A stretch of DNA of 41,253 nucleotides from Ruminococcus sp. (GTDB lineage: Bacteria; Bacillota; Clostridia; Oscillospirales; Ruminococcaceae): contig JAFXRI010000079.1 in NCBI GenBank assembly GCA_017526445.1, positions 1 through 41,253 of the forward strand, given 5' to 3'. Positions 33,300 to 41,253 of the stretch are shown in pieces. The translations under genes and the position numbers were made by a program. The stretch's first letter is position 1. Each line of letters opens with the position of its first letter. Under the pieces are notes generated by a model, which worked only from the letters and a program-made list of their open reading frames with translations, did not search any database and had not been told where the DNA came from.

Positions 33300-34706
33300 T
33301 CAGAATCTGAAATATATGAATGGATTGTACTTGCTGGAGATGAGCGAGAGTATGCACAGCGCCAGTATCACCAGCGAACCGGCATAGGCTGCGTAGTCAT
33401 ACAAAGCAGCGCCGTCTGACTGTGACGCCTTTTCTCTCATATTCCTGAATACCGGTGTTGAGAGCACCAGTGCGAAGGCCAGCGCCAGCAGGAACACGAA
33501 GGAAGTGCAGGACAGTATCTCGGAATTCACCGCTGAGTCGCCGGAAGCAAAGGTGAACATATTACCGATGAGCGAGAAGCCTTGTGTAAGGGTATCTGCG
33601 CGGAATATTACGAATGCCAGCACCACTACCAGCAGGGTGTATATATGCCCGATGGGCTTGAACCATTTCTTCTTGGTGGGGATCACCTGATAGGTCTCAA
33701 GCATCTGACACGCACCGTGGAGCATACCCCAGACGATGAAAGTGAAGTTCGCGCCGTGCCAGAAGCCGGTCAGGAAGAACACGATGAGCTTGTTGAAGGT
33801 GGTCCTCAGTCTGCCCTTGCGGTTTCCTCCCAGAGGGATATAAACATACTCCTTGAACCAGGTGGAGAGGGAAATATGCCAGCGTCTCCAGAAATCCTGT
33901 ATGCTGGGGGCGATGAACGGGTAGTTGAAGTTCTCCTTGAAATCGAATCCGAACATACAGCCGAGGCCGATAGCCATATCGCTGTAGCCCGAGAAGTCGA
34001 AGAATATCTGCAGGGTGTAGCACACAGCACCTATCCAGGAGGGGAGCATACCCACCTGTCCGGGTTCGTAGCTGAACACCTTATCCGCCACAAAGCCCAT
34101 CTGATTGGCGATGAGCACCTTCTTGCCGAGACCGAAGATGAAGCGGCAGATACCGCGGGATACTCTGTCGGCGGTGAATTCTCTTTCACCCAGCTGCTTG
34201 GCGATGTCCTCGTATCTTACGATAGGTCCTGCTATCAGCTGAGGGAAGAAGGATATGTACAGCAGCACCGAGAAAAGGCTTTTCTGCACGCTCTTTTTAT
34301 CGCGGTAAACGTCGATAACGTAGCTCAGCCCCTGGAAGGTAAAGAATGAGATACCGATAGGCAGCCTGATATTCGGTACAGGCAGCGAGGTGCCGGCAAT
34401 ATCGTTTATTGTCTGAGCGAAGAAACCGGTGTACTTGTAGAATATCAGCAGTCCGATATTCACGCACACCGCCAGCAGCACTGCCAGCTTGTCGTGTTGT
34501 TTCTTCGAGGCCATGATACCGAACATATAGTTGAATATGATCGAGATTATCATGATGAACACCGCAATGGGCTCACCGAAGGCATAGAACACAAGGCTTG
34601 CCGCGGCAAGTATGATATTACGGGCAGTTTTCTGCTTTATCACCGCATACAGCAGGAATGTTACCGGCAGAAACATAAACAGAAAAATAACGGAACTGAA
34701 TGTCAA
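33300..34706 (-). CDS. MBOAT acyltransferase, AlgI/DltB-like
   Basis: A polytopic membrane O-acyltransferase that moves acyl groups (often acetate) across the membrane for surface-polymer acylation. It has FLPVTFLLYAVIKQKTARNI, LPIGISFFTFQGLSYVIDVY, the signature SIQDFWRRWHISLSTWFKEY, PLGGNRKGRLRTTFNKL and WHGANFTFIVWGMLHGACQ, including the family histidine. TTG at 34706 is taken as start because CGGAG is 9 nt upstream and the N-terminus then reads MTFSSVIFLF as in relatives. GTG 34715 is too close to that site but stays possible. First gene of the operon. Confidence 0.9.
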   Translation of the reverse strand: MTFSSVIFLFMFLPVTFLLYAVIKQKTARNIILAAASLVFYAFGEPIAVFIMIISIIFNYMFGIMASKKQHDKLAVLLAVCVNIGLLIFYKYTGFFAQTINDIAGTSLPVPNIRLPIGISFFTFQGLSYVIDVYRDKKSVQKSLFSVLLYISFFPQLIAGPIVRYEDIAKQLGEREFTADRVSRGICRFIFGLGKKVLIANQMGFVADKVFSYEPGQVGMLPSWIGAVCYTLQIFFDFSGYSDMAIGLGCMFGFDFKENFNYPFIAPSIQDFWRRWHISLSTWFKEYVYIPLGGNRKGRLRTTFNKLIVFFLTGFWHGANFTFIVWGMLHGACQMLETYQVIPTKKKWFKPIGHIYTLLVVVLAFVIFRADTLTQGFSLIGNMFTFASGDSAVNSEILSCTSFVFLLALAFALVLSTPVFRNMREKASQSDGAALYDYAAYAGSLVILALCILSLISSKYNPFIYFRF

Positions 34707-34751
34707 ACAGATCACACTCCGAATAATAATATTTTAGTTATTCATCTTGTT

Positions 34752-34780
34752 ATTATAGCATCAAATGACATATACGTCAA
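34752..34780 (-). promoter_or_regulatory. Promoter of the MBOAT operon
   Basis: Minus strand: TTGACG (34780-34775), 17 bp, TATAAT (34757-34752), preceded by TGC (extended -10). Confidence 0.85.
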
Positions 34781-34807
34781 GGAAGTGCCGTGCTTCTGAC
34801 GTTAATT

Positions 34808-34839
34808 TCGTCGGAACGCTCAAAAAGGCGTCCCGACGA
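34808..34839 (-). terminator. Hairpin after the transglutaminase-like gene
   Basis: Minus strand: TCGTCGGGACGC pairs with GCGTTCCGACGA with one G-T pair around CTTTTTGA, but only AATTAACG follows. A terminator without a proper T run, or a processing structure. It lies 5 nt past the stop. Confidence 0.45.
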
Positions 34840-34844
34840 CGTTA

Positions 34845-36632
34845 TCAATCTATTCTTATTTTCCCTACAGGATTGATCCTGTAGTCGGTATAGTCGGCAT
34901 TATAGTTGTTGGAGAAGTTTTTGGCCTCGGCGAAAAGGGGATCGAAAAGTTTGCCTGCTACCGTGAACCAGCTGTGGGAGGTATCGTGGCACACCCATAT
35001 GTCGGTGTAGCCGATCTCCAGGAAGAGGTATGCCGCCGCACAGGCATCCGACACGCAGCAGCCCGAGCCCCGCTGGAATATGTCGTTGGCAAAGTCAACG
35101 TCCCATTCGTCCGTGGTGCGGTAGATGTTCTCCAGCAGTCTCCAGCGGTGATAGGGATGCTGGCTGTACTCCCAGACAAATACCTTGTATCTCTTGTCTG
35201 CCATGGAATCGGCAGGCGAGGTCTGCTCGAGCATTATCTTGTGAGCAAGCATCATAGTCTTTATCTTCTTCTTGCCGTAGTCGGTGAGGGAGTATGCCTT
35301 GCCGTTCTTGTCAACGCTTATGCCGTTTATCTTTGTGCTCTTGTACAGCTTGCCGTTTGTGCGGTCGAAGCAGTAATACCCGCCGTCGATCTCCTGCCAG
35401 CCGGTCTGCATTACACCGCTGCCGTCAAAGAAGTATCCGTTCCCTCCGATGTCCACAAAGCCGGTGGTCTTCTTATTGTTGTAATAGTAATACTTGTTCC
35501 CGCCGGAGGTCTCCCAGCCTGCGCGGACGATAGAGTAGCTCTTTGATACCGAGCCGCTGAAATTGCCTGTGCCCTTGATCGTCACAGTTGCCGTGCCGAT
35601 GGCCTTGTTGTTCTTGTAGGTGAGGGTGAAGTCCGTCCCCTTTTTCAGGGTGCGGGAGTTGTATTTCAGCGTCGGGACGGGAGACACGCCGCTGCTGCTG
35701 TAGGCATAGGAGCTTTTCAGCCCCGATACCGATGCTTTGCTTATGGGAGCCGCCGCAATAGTAAACTTTTTTGTTACAGTCCCTGTATAGATGCCCTTGC
35801 CGGTGGCTTTGATCGTCGCTGTACCTACATTGGTCCCGTTTGATATGGTGTAGGTGTAGTCGGTGCCTTCGGTCAGCCTGTTGCCCCTGTTGTCCCACAC
35901 TTTGACCGAGGGCTGGAGCGCACGTCCCTTGTAGGTATAGGTCAGGGAGGGAATAGTGATCTTCTTCACCGGGCCCAGGACCTTTTTGCTCCTGACAGAG
36001 CTGTAGGTGCCGTATCTAGTGCTGTTCTTCACTATGTACGAGCGGACTTTTATATAGTAGATCTCCCCCGGCCTGGGTACCGAGGTAAGGTTCACATAGT
36101 TCCTCGACAGATCTGTTACCGTGGTGCTGTGGTATTCCGTAAAGGTCTTGTCGGTGCTGTACAGTATCTGATAACCGCTTGCCGACTTGTCGGTATTGAA
36201 GGTGACCTTTATCCCGCCGTTGCCTGTGGTCAGTGAGGTGATGCTGTTGACAGCGGGCTTGATTATGAACTCGCGGGAGAGCTTTCCGCTGTACTTGCCC
36301 TTTCCCCAGGCTGTAACGGTGGCAGTGCCCGCCTTATTGTTGTTTGTGTAGGTGAGAGTGTAGTCGGTGCCTTTGGTGAGCTTCTTGCCGCCGGCTTTGA
36401 CAGTAAGCTCATCCGCGCCGTTTCTGTTGTCGGGAGTGACCGGCACCCCCTTGTAGGTGTATGAAGCATATTTCAGAGTGATTTTTCCGTCAGCCAGCGA
36501 TACTGTCCCGGCAGCCTCCGCCGCGATCACGCAGCCGGAGCCCTCTGTCCCTCCGGGGAGGAGCCCTGTGCCGAATGAGGCCGTCACGGCGGCAAAAACC
36601 GTCAGTGCGGCAGCAATGAGTTTCTTTTTCAT
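34845..36632 (-). CDS. Secreted multidomain protein with Ig-like repeats, wall-binding repeats and a transglutaminase-like domain
   Basis: Signal peptide, then an MBG/Ig-like domain (about 43-125), a fibronectin type III domain (about 128-218), two more Ig-like domains (about 223-292, 296-369), choline-binding-type repeats (GWETSGGNKYYYYNNKKTT, GWQEIDGGYYCFDRTNGKLY), and a C-terminal transglutaminase-like core. The candidate Cys-His-Asp triad is Cys525/526 (RGSGCCVSDA), His553 (TSHSWF) and Asp564 (LFDPL). These domains suit a wall-bound enzyme that modifies or cleaves proteins or peptides outside the cell, possibly a protease rather than a cross-linker. Single gene with its own promoter. Confidence 0.85.
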   Translation of the reverse strand: MKKKLIAAALTVFAAVTASFGTGLLPGGTEGSGCVIAAEAAGTVSLADGKITLKYASYTYKGVPVTPDNRNGADELTVKAGGKKLTKGTDYTLTYTNNNKAGTATVTAWGKGKYSGKLSREFIIKPAVNSITSLTTGNGGIKVTFNTDKSASGYQILYSTDKTFTEYHSTTVTDLSRNYVNLTSVPRPGEIYYIKVRSYIVKNSTRYGTYSSVRSKKVLGPVKKITIPSLTYTYKGRALQPSVKVWDNRGNRLTEGTDYTYTISNGTNVGTATIKATGKGIYTGTVTKKFTIAAAPISKASVSGLKSSYAYSSSGVSPVPTLKYNSRTLKKGTDFTLTYKNNKAIGTATVTIKGTGNFSGSVSKSYSIVRAGWETSGGNKYYYYNNKKTTGFVDIGGNGYFFDGSGVMQTGWQEIDGGYYCFDRTNGKLYKSTKINGISVDKNGKAYSLTDYGKKKIKTMMLAHKIMLEQTSPADSMADKRYKVFVWEYSQHPYHRWRLLENIYRTTDEWDVDFANDIFQRGSGCCVSDACAAAYLFLEIGYTDIWVCHDTSHSWFTVAGKLFDPLFAEAKNFSNNYNADYTDYRINPVGKIRID

Positions 36633-36673
36633 ATAAACGACCTCCGTTCATCGGTTTGACTGTCTTTACAAAG

Positions 36674-36702
36674 ATTATACCATATTCTGCCTTGTTCGTC
36701 AA
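36674..36702 (-). promoter_or_regulatory. Promoter of the transglutaminase-like gene
   Basis: Minus strand: TTGACG (36702-36697), 17 bp, TATAAT (36679-36674), preceded by TGG. The -35 hexamer and extended -10 match those of the MBOAT promoter. Confidence 0.85.
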
Positions 36703-36808
36703 TGTCAGCCCTGCGGCACAGTTTTTATGCTTGTTCAGACAATTTGCGCTGAAATGTACAGGTAATTATATTTCGGCGTTGTAAACGTTATTACAAGAAT
36801 CAATGAAG

Positions 36809-36855
36809 TTTACATTCAGTTAACAATTAGTTAACTTTATATGCAATATTATAAT
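36809..36855 (+). promoter_or_regulatory. Promoter with three PhoP-box-like direct repeats, upstream of the two-component operon
   Basis: TTTACA (36809-36814), TTAACA (36820-36825) and TTAACT (36831-36836) are spaced exactly 11 bp. This is the repeat-and-5-bp pattern of PhoP boxes known from Bacillus. A TATAAT at 36850-36855 follows, so the boxes occupy about -53 to -26 and may replace the -35. A second TATAAT lies at 36868-36873. The gap 36703-36945 (243 bp) is very AT-rich and holds nothing else I can identify. Binding by the encoded regulator is inference. Confidence 0.6.
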
Positions 36856-36945
36856 GAGAACTTTTGTTATAATTAAAATATATATTATAAACACGTTTTT
36901 AACAAGCGATTAAAATAAGAATAAAACGCCAAGGAGGTTATTAAT

Positions 36946-37656
36946 ATGTCACTGGGAAGAGTTTTGGTAGTTGACGATGACAAAAATATTTGCGAGCTGT
37001 TGAGGCTCTATCTTGAAAAGGATGGCTACGGCGTTATTCTTGCTCATGACGGTGAAGAGGCGATCGTTAAGTTCAATGCCCTCAAACCCGATATTATCCT
37101 GCTCGACATTATGCTGCCCGGCATCGACGGCTGGCAGGTCTGCAGGGAGATCAGGAAGAAGTCCAATGTGCCGATAATAATGGTAACAGCAAAGCAGGAG
37201 ACTTTCGATAAGGTCCTCGGTCTTGAGCTGGGTGCTGACGACTATATCGTCAAGCCCTTCGATACCAAGGAGGTAATCGCAAGGATCAAGGCAGTTTACC
37301 GCCGTGTAGGTCAGTCTTCCGGTGAGCAGGAGATCAAGGAAGTCAAGTATGACAAGCTTTCCGTGAATATGACACGCTATGAACTCAGGGTGGATGATAA
37401 GGTAGTGGATACTCCTCCGAAGGAGCTTGAACTGCTGTTCCACCTTGCATCCAACCCCAACAGGGTTTATACGAGAGACCAGCTTCTTGATGAAGTCTGG
37501 GGATTTGAGTACTACGGCGATTCCAGAACTATAGACGTCCATGTCAAGAGGCTCCGCGAAAAGCTGGAGGGTGTTTCAGACAAGTGGGCTCTCAAGACCG
37601 TTTGGGGCGTAGGCTACAAGTTCGAGGTCGCAGAAGGCAGCCAGACACATGAATAA
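36946..37656 (+). CDS. OmpR/PhoB-family response regulator
   Basis: A 236-residue response regulator. Receiver (1-120): acidic pocket DDD (10-12), phosphoacceptor Asp54 (LLDIMLPG), Thr81 and Lys103 (VKPF). DNA-binding winged helix (about 131-230): PPKELELLFHLASNPNRVYT, YYGDSRTIDVHVKRLREKLE, WGVGYKF. It resembles PhoP/WalR-type regulators of Firmicutes. Strong AAGGAGG ribosome site. The 8-nt overlap with the kinase gene makes them a cognate pair. Repeats in its own promoter suggest autoregulation. Confidence 0.95.
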   Translation: MSLGRVLVVDDDKNICELLRLYLEKDGYGVILAHDGEEAIVKFNALKPDIILLDIMLPGIDGWQVCREIRKKSNVPIIMVTAKQETFDKVLGLELGADDYIVKPFDTKEVIARIKAVYRRVGQSSGEQEIKEVKYDKLSVNMTRYELRVDDKVVDTPPKELELLFHLASNPNRVYTRDQLLDEVWGFEYYGDSRTIDVHVKRLREKLEGVSDKWALKTVWGVGYKFEVAEGSQTHE

Positions 37657-39061
37657 AGGCAAAAGCATATTCTTTAAATATTTTGTTATATGTTCAGCAG
37701 TAATACTCATAAGCTTTATTTGCTTAGGGGCAGTATTACTGCTTGTTTCTTCCCGGTATTTTCTTCAGGAAAAGAAGGATCTGCTGCAGAAAAACACCGA
37801 AGCAGCAGCCTCGACCATCACCGCCATGATAACCAATTCTCCCACCGGATGGCGGGAAAGGGCAGAGCAGAGCATCAATGAGCTTTCCATAGGCTCCAGC
37901 ATCGATTTTGTGCTCTGCGACAAGAACGGGAAGATCATAATCGCTTCCGGCCCCCGCGGGAAGTTCATAGACCTAATGATCGACGATTCGCTGCTGCACG
38001 GCATCGGTGAGGATGCAAGCTATGCCCTCAGCGACTTCAGCGGTACCTATGAGGAATGCCATGTCGTCGGCAAGCGCTTCAGCGTAAACGGCCCCGATTA
38101 CTATATACTGGCACTCACGCCCAGATCGGAGCAGGATGACTATATCTGGCAGATAATGCGTATATTCATCATTTCTATGGTGATAGTGTTCTTTGCTGTT
38201 GTTATCGCCGTTTACTTCGTCGCCAAGAGACTGTCGGCACCGCTTATCGAGATAGCCCAGGTATCGAGAGAGATCGGTAAGGGCAATTTTTCGCTGCAGC
38301 TGCCGGCCTACAGCGTCTATGAGATGCAGGAGCTCAGCAACGCCTTCAACGATATGGCGGCTTCGCTGAAAAACTATGATACTATGCGTAACAGTTTCGT
38401 GGCCAACGTTTCTCACGAGCTGAGAACACCTATGACCTCCATAGGCGGCTTTGTGGATGGTATGCTCGACGGTACTATCCCGCCGGAGCAGCAGGGGCAT
38501 TATCTCAGGATAATCTCCAATGAGGTCAGCAGGCTCACAAGACTTGTGCGCTCGATGCTCAACCTTGCAAAGATCGAGGCGGGTGAGCTCAAGCTCAACC
38601 AGACCAGGTTCTCTGTCGTGGAGCCGATCGTGGATACCCTTGTCACCTTCGAGCCGAGACTGGAGGAAAAGCATATCGAGATCCGCGGTCTTGACGTTGA
38701 CAGGATGTACCTGTATGCGGATAACGACCTGATACATCAGGTGATGTATAACCTTATCGAGAATGCTATCAAGTTCGTCAACGAGGGCGGGTATATCGAG
38801 TTTTCGTTCTCCAGCGTCGGGTATATGACAGTCATCTCGATCAAGAACAGCGGCGAAGGGCTCAGCGAGGACGAGCTGCCGCTGGTGTTCGACAGATTTT
38901 ACAAGACCGATAAATCCCGCGGCCTTGATGCAACAGGCGTCGGGCTGGGCCTGAACATCGTCAAGTCGATAATAAGGCTCCACGGAGGAAAGATAATGGT
39001 AAGAAGCGTTCAGGGAGAATATACCGAGTTCGTGTTCACCGTCCCCAATAAAGCGCTGTGA
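37649..39061 (+). CDS. Sensor histidine kinase
   Basis: A 470-residue membrane kinase: first membrane helix (about 10-33), extracellular sensor region (about 35-165) with no family I can name, second helix (about 168-192), HAMP (about 193-245), HisKA with His256 (VSHELRTPM), and HATPase with N-box NLIENAIKF, G-boxes GEGLSEDELP and GLGLNIVKS. Partner of the upstream regulator. The layout with short PAS-less sensor and HAMP is like PhoR/ResE-type kinases. The signal is unknown; coupling to HtrA in the same operon points to cell-envelope stress. Confidence 0.95.
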   Translation: MNKGKSIFFKYFVICSAVILISFICLGAVLLLVSSRYFLQEKKDLLQKNTEAAASTITAMITNSPTGWRERAEQSINELSIGSSIDFVLCDKNGKIIIASGPRGKFIDLMIDDSLLHGIGEDASYALSDFSGTYEECHVVGKRFSVNGPDYYILALTPRSEQDDYIWQIMRIFIISMVIVFFAVVIAVYFVAKRLSAPLIEIAQVSREIGKGNFSLQLPAYSVYEMQELSNAFNDMAASLKNYDTMRNSFVANVSHELRTPMTSIGGFVDGMLDGTIPPEQQGHYLRIISNEVSRLTRLVRSMLNLAKIEAGELKLNQTRFSVVEPIVDTLVTFEPRLEEKHIEIRGLDVDRMYLYADNDLIHQVMYNLIENAIKFVNEGGYIEFSFSSVGYMTVISIKNSGEGLSEDELPLVFDRFYKTDKSRGLDATGVGLGLNIVKSIIRLHGGKIMVRSVQGEYTEFVFTVPNKAL

Positions 39062-39097
39062 CCGGAGGATAAACGCTGAAGGAAAGGAGGAGCTGCT

Positions 39098-40594
39098 GTG
39101 GATGAATTTGAAGAACTCGCCGCCGAAACGGGCGAGAGCGTGACAGAAGCCGCTGAACTTCCGGAAGAGCCCGGCATCGCAGCGGAAGGTACTGCCGCGG
39201 CTGAGGACACAGCTGATATGGCTGCCGTGCAGGATCAGCCATCCGGCAATGATACTGCGCAGGAGACGCCGGCAGAGGAAGCAGCTCCGGAGGAAAGTTC
39301 CACAGATGAAGCCGAAACAGAGTCTCCCGGACCGGGTGAGCCTGTGAGAGGCACCGCCTACAGCGATCCCTTTTTCAATATCCCGCCGGTGCTGGGTGCT
39401 ATGAACGGCCTTGACCGCGAAACGTTCTGGCAGGAGGTCGCCGATGTCAGGCCCAGACGCAGAAGGCCCTCGGCGGCAGTAGTCATACTGGCTGTGCTGA
39501 TGCTCATAGTTATGGTCTTTGCCTTTATCACCGCGATAAACGGACGCGGCTGGCTGATAAAGCTCATAAACGGCGGAAAGAATTTCGAGTTCACGCTCCC
39601 CGCCGCAGATAAGCCCCAGCTTGAAAGCAGCAAGTATCAGGCTGACGGGCGCTATACTATCGAAGGGCTCACCGAGGCAGTCTCGCAGTCGGTGGTGGCG
39701 CTGGAGATATACTCCTCCAAGCCTGCGCTCCTGCCGTCAAGTCAGGGCAGCGGGATCATAATGACTGAGGACGGATATATCGTCACCAATGCCCATGTGG
39801 TGGAGGACGCCGCAAAGATCAAGGTAGTGCTATATAACAGGGAAGAATTCTCAGCCTCCGTCGTCGGCAGCGACGAGGCTACTGACATCGCCGTGATAAA
39901 GATCGGTGCAGGAGGGCTCCAGCCCGCCGAGTACGGCAATTCCGATCAGGTCGCTCTCGGCGAGGACGTGGTCGCGATAGGTTCGCCCGCCGGTTTCTAC
40001 GGCTCGGTGACAAAGGGCATCATCTCCGGCCTTGACAGGCTTATCAAGGTGGAGAGCTTCTCTATGCCGATGCACTGCATCCAGGTGGATGCCGCCATAA
40101 ATCCCGGCAACTCGGGAGGAGCACTGTTCAATATGTGGGGGCAGGTCATAGGCATAACCAGCTCCAAGCTCTCATCCACAAAGTATGACGGGATAGGCTT
40201 TGCTATCTCCATAAATGACGCCAGACCTGTCATCGAAAGACTGCTGGCACTGGGATATATCGCTGACCGCCCGCTGATAGGCATAAGCTTCTATCCGATT
40301 TCGGAGGAGACAGCTGTTATGGCACAGTCCAAGGCGGGACTGCTCATTGCCGAAATCAAAGAGGATTGCGACATCGCCAATACCGAGCTTGCCGAGGGAG
40401 ATATCATCACCTCGATAAACGGCAAGCCTGTGTCCAGCACCGACGATGTTAAGGCCCTGCTCGATACTATGGTCCCCGGCGAGACTGTGACCTCTCACGT
40501 TTACCGCCCCAACGAGGACGGTACCGGAACGGAATTTGACATCACCTACAAACTCGCCCGCGACGAGGGCTCCTTCGTTCCCAAGGAGGGCTGA
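39098..40594 (+). CDS. HtrA/DegP-type membrane serine protease with PDZ domain
   Basis: A 498-residue protein: acidic, Ala/Glu-rich cytoplasmic segment (1 to about 120), one membrane helix (about 126-147), trypsin-like domain with His233 (NAHVVED), Asp263 (ATDIAVIKI) and Ser339 (NPGNSGGALF), and a C-terminal PDZ domain (about 395-485: EGDIITSINGKPVSSTDDV). The catalytic triad is intact. It should degrade misfolded exported proteins. Start GTG 39098 has AAAGGAGG 7 nt upstream. Located 36 nt after the kinase gene and likely in the same operon, so it is probably a target of the regulator. Confidence 0.92.
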   Translation: MDEFEELAAETGESVTEAAELPEEPGIAAEGTAAAEDTADMAAVQDQPSGNDTAQETPAEEAAPEESSTDEAETESPGPGEPVRGTAYSDPFFNIPPVLGAMNGLDRETFWQEVADVRPRRRRPSAAVVILAVLMLIVMVFAFITAINGRGWLIKLINGGKNFEFTLPAADKPQLESSKYQADGRYTIEGLTEAVSQSVVALEIYSSKPALLPSSQGSGIIMTEDGYIVTNAHVVEDAAKIKVVLYNREEFSASVVGSDEATDIAVIKIGAGGLQPAEYGNSDQVALGEDVVAIGSPAGFYGSVTKGIISGLDRLIKVESFSMPMHCIQVDAAINPGNSGGALFNMWGQVIGITSSKLSSTKYDGIGFAISINDARPVIERLLALGYIADRPLIGISFYPISEETAVMAQSKAGLLIAEIKEDCDIANTELAEGDIITSINGKPVSSTDDVKALLDTMVPGETVTSHVYRPNEDGTGTEFDITYKLARDEGSFVPKEG

Positions 40595-40641
40595 CGCGCC
40601 GCAGGACACCGGACGGAGGGATAGATACGGAAGGCTATATT

Positions 40642-41085
40642 ATGGAACTGCGCAAGACAGTGGGACACAGGCCGCTCATCCAGTGCGCAGGAAGTGTGAT
40701 AGTGGAAAACTCCGAGGGGCAGATACTTCTCGGAAAAAGAACGGACAACGGTATGTGGGGCTATTCCGGAGGCTCGGTGGAACTCGACGAGAAGGTGGAG
40801 GACTGCGCCAGGCGGGAGCTCTATGAGGAAATGGGCCTCGAAGCCGAAGACCTGGAGTTCTTTATGATAAACTCCGGGCCGGAGGCACATTACATCTACC
40901 CAAACGGCGACGAAGTCTCAAATGTGGAGATCATATATATCTGCCGCAAATACCGGGGCGAACCGAGACCTCTCGACTCCGAGATGAGCGAGCTCAGGTT
41001 TTTCTCCCCCGATGAGATCACCGACGGGATGATCTCGCCGCCGATCAGAGAAGTGATGCGCCGCTGGAAGACAGAAAAGAAATAA
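40642..41085 (+). CDS. Nudix hydrolase
   Basis: A 147-residue protein with the complete Nudix box (44-66): Gly44, Glu50, Arg58-Glu59, Glu62-Glu63, Gly65. Nudix enzymes hydrolyse nucleoside diphosphates linked to another group. The substrate cannot be told from the sequence, though WGYSGGSVEL suggests an MutT/ADP-ribose-type enzyme. It is 47 nt after htrA and likely cotranscribed. Its stop codon TAA shares its last A with the first base of repeat copy 3, so that element sits exactly at the gene's end. Confidence 0.9.
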   Translation: MELRKTVGHRPLIQCAGSVIVENSEGQILLGKRTDNGMWGYSGGSVELDEKVEDCARRELYEEMGLEAEDLEFFMINSGPEAHYIYPNGDEVSNVEIIYICRKYRGEPRPLDSEMSELRFFSPDEITDGMISPPIREVMRRWKTEKK

Positions 41086-41253
41086 AGGCAACACCGCACA
41101 ACCCGCGGCTTGAGCCTCTGCACGTCATCTGCTTGCATATTTTCCGTCATAGCACACAAATTTTCCTTGCCGGGCGTCAGCCCGCCTGCGTCAAATTTAT
41201 GCACTCTGACGAAAAATCTCAGCTCAACTTTGTTGAGCTTGCGCGCGATCTGA
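41085..41253 (+). repeat. MITE-like structured repeat, copy 3 (right end cut by the window edge)
   Basis: Begins AAGGCAACACCGCACAACCC, identical to the reverse-complemented terminal repeat of copy 2, then diverges to roughly three-quarters identity through the body. The central hairpin is CGGGC (41171-41175), loop GTCA, GCCCG (41180-41184). Near the right edge there is an extra perfect stem AGCTCAAC/GTTGAGCT (41221-41228 and 41232-41239) not present in copies 1 and 2. The right terminus is outside the window. It lies directly at the Nudix stop. Confidence 0.78.

Overview
The window looks like ordinary chromosome from a Gram-positive anaerobe of the Clostridia, most likely a Ruminococcus-like gut or rumen bacterium. 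This is inferred from strong AGGAGG-type ribosome sites, the CwlD, LytR-CpsA-Psr, PepF, DUF1836 and AzlCD proteins, Ser/Thr/Glu-rich lipoproteins, a secreted protein with cell-wall-binding repeats, and an AraR-type arabinose regulator. No rRNA, tRNA, CRISPR array, phage or transposase gene was seen.

Layout, left to right. (1) ruvA-ruvB, then a 30-codon ORF. (2) A branched-chain amino-acid operon, ilvB - lipoprotein - ilvN - ilvC, with a lipoprotein gene carrying a ten-fold heptapeptide repeat between the two acetolactate synthase subunit genes. (3) An L-arabinose-type locus: an AraR-like repressor, an AraC-type activator, a YtfQRT/YjfF-like furanose ABC transporter, an FGGY kinase and L-arabinose isomerase. 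A hairpin terminator follows the binding-protein gene. (4) A minus-strand operon of a 27-codon ORF, a DUF1836 regulator, a small membrane protein and an SPFH/band-7 protein. (5) A 73-codon gene, oligoendopeptidase F and an SH3-domain membrane protein. (6) azlC-azlD; a FtsW/RodA-type gene tightly coupled to a galactokinase-like gene; an unknown gene; trmB; an unknown membrane protein; cwlD. (7) A LytR-CpsA-Psr protein with a long basic repeat-bearing cytoplasmic tail. (8) A minus-strand MBOAT - DHHW/AlgX-like - lipoprotein operon, probably for acylating a surface polymer, and a secreted transglutaminase-like protein. (9) A two-component system, an HtrA protease and a Nudix hydrolase in one operon; its promoter region carries three direct repeats resembling PhoP boxes.

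A short non-coding repeat occurs three times: cut by the left edge, intact (176 bp) after ilvC, and cut by the right edge right after the Nudix gene. It has 20-bp terminal inverted repeats and a central hairpin in which two base pairs change together between copies. It is the least explained structure here and looks like a MITE-like element with a conserved fold. Both window ends fall inside copies, as expected if a short-read assembly broke at a high-copy repeat.

The clearest promoters are TTGAxx or TTGxxx, 17 bp, TATAAT, often with a TGn extended -10. Starts were chosen by ribosome-binding-site spacing, and several therefore lie downstream of the longest possible ORF start.
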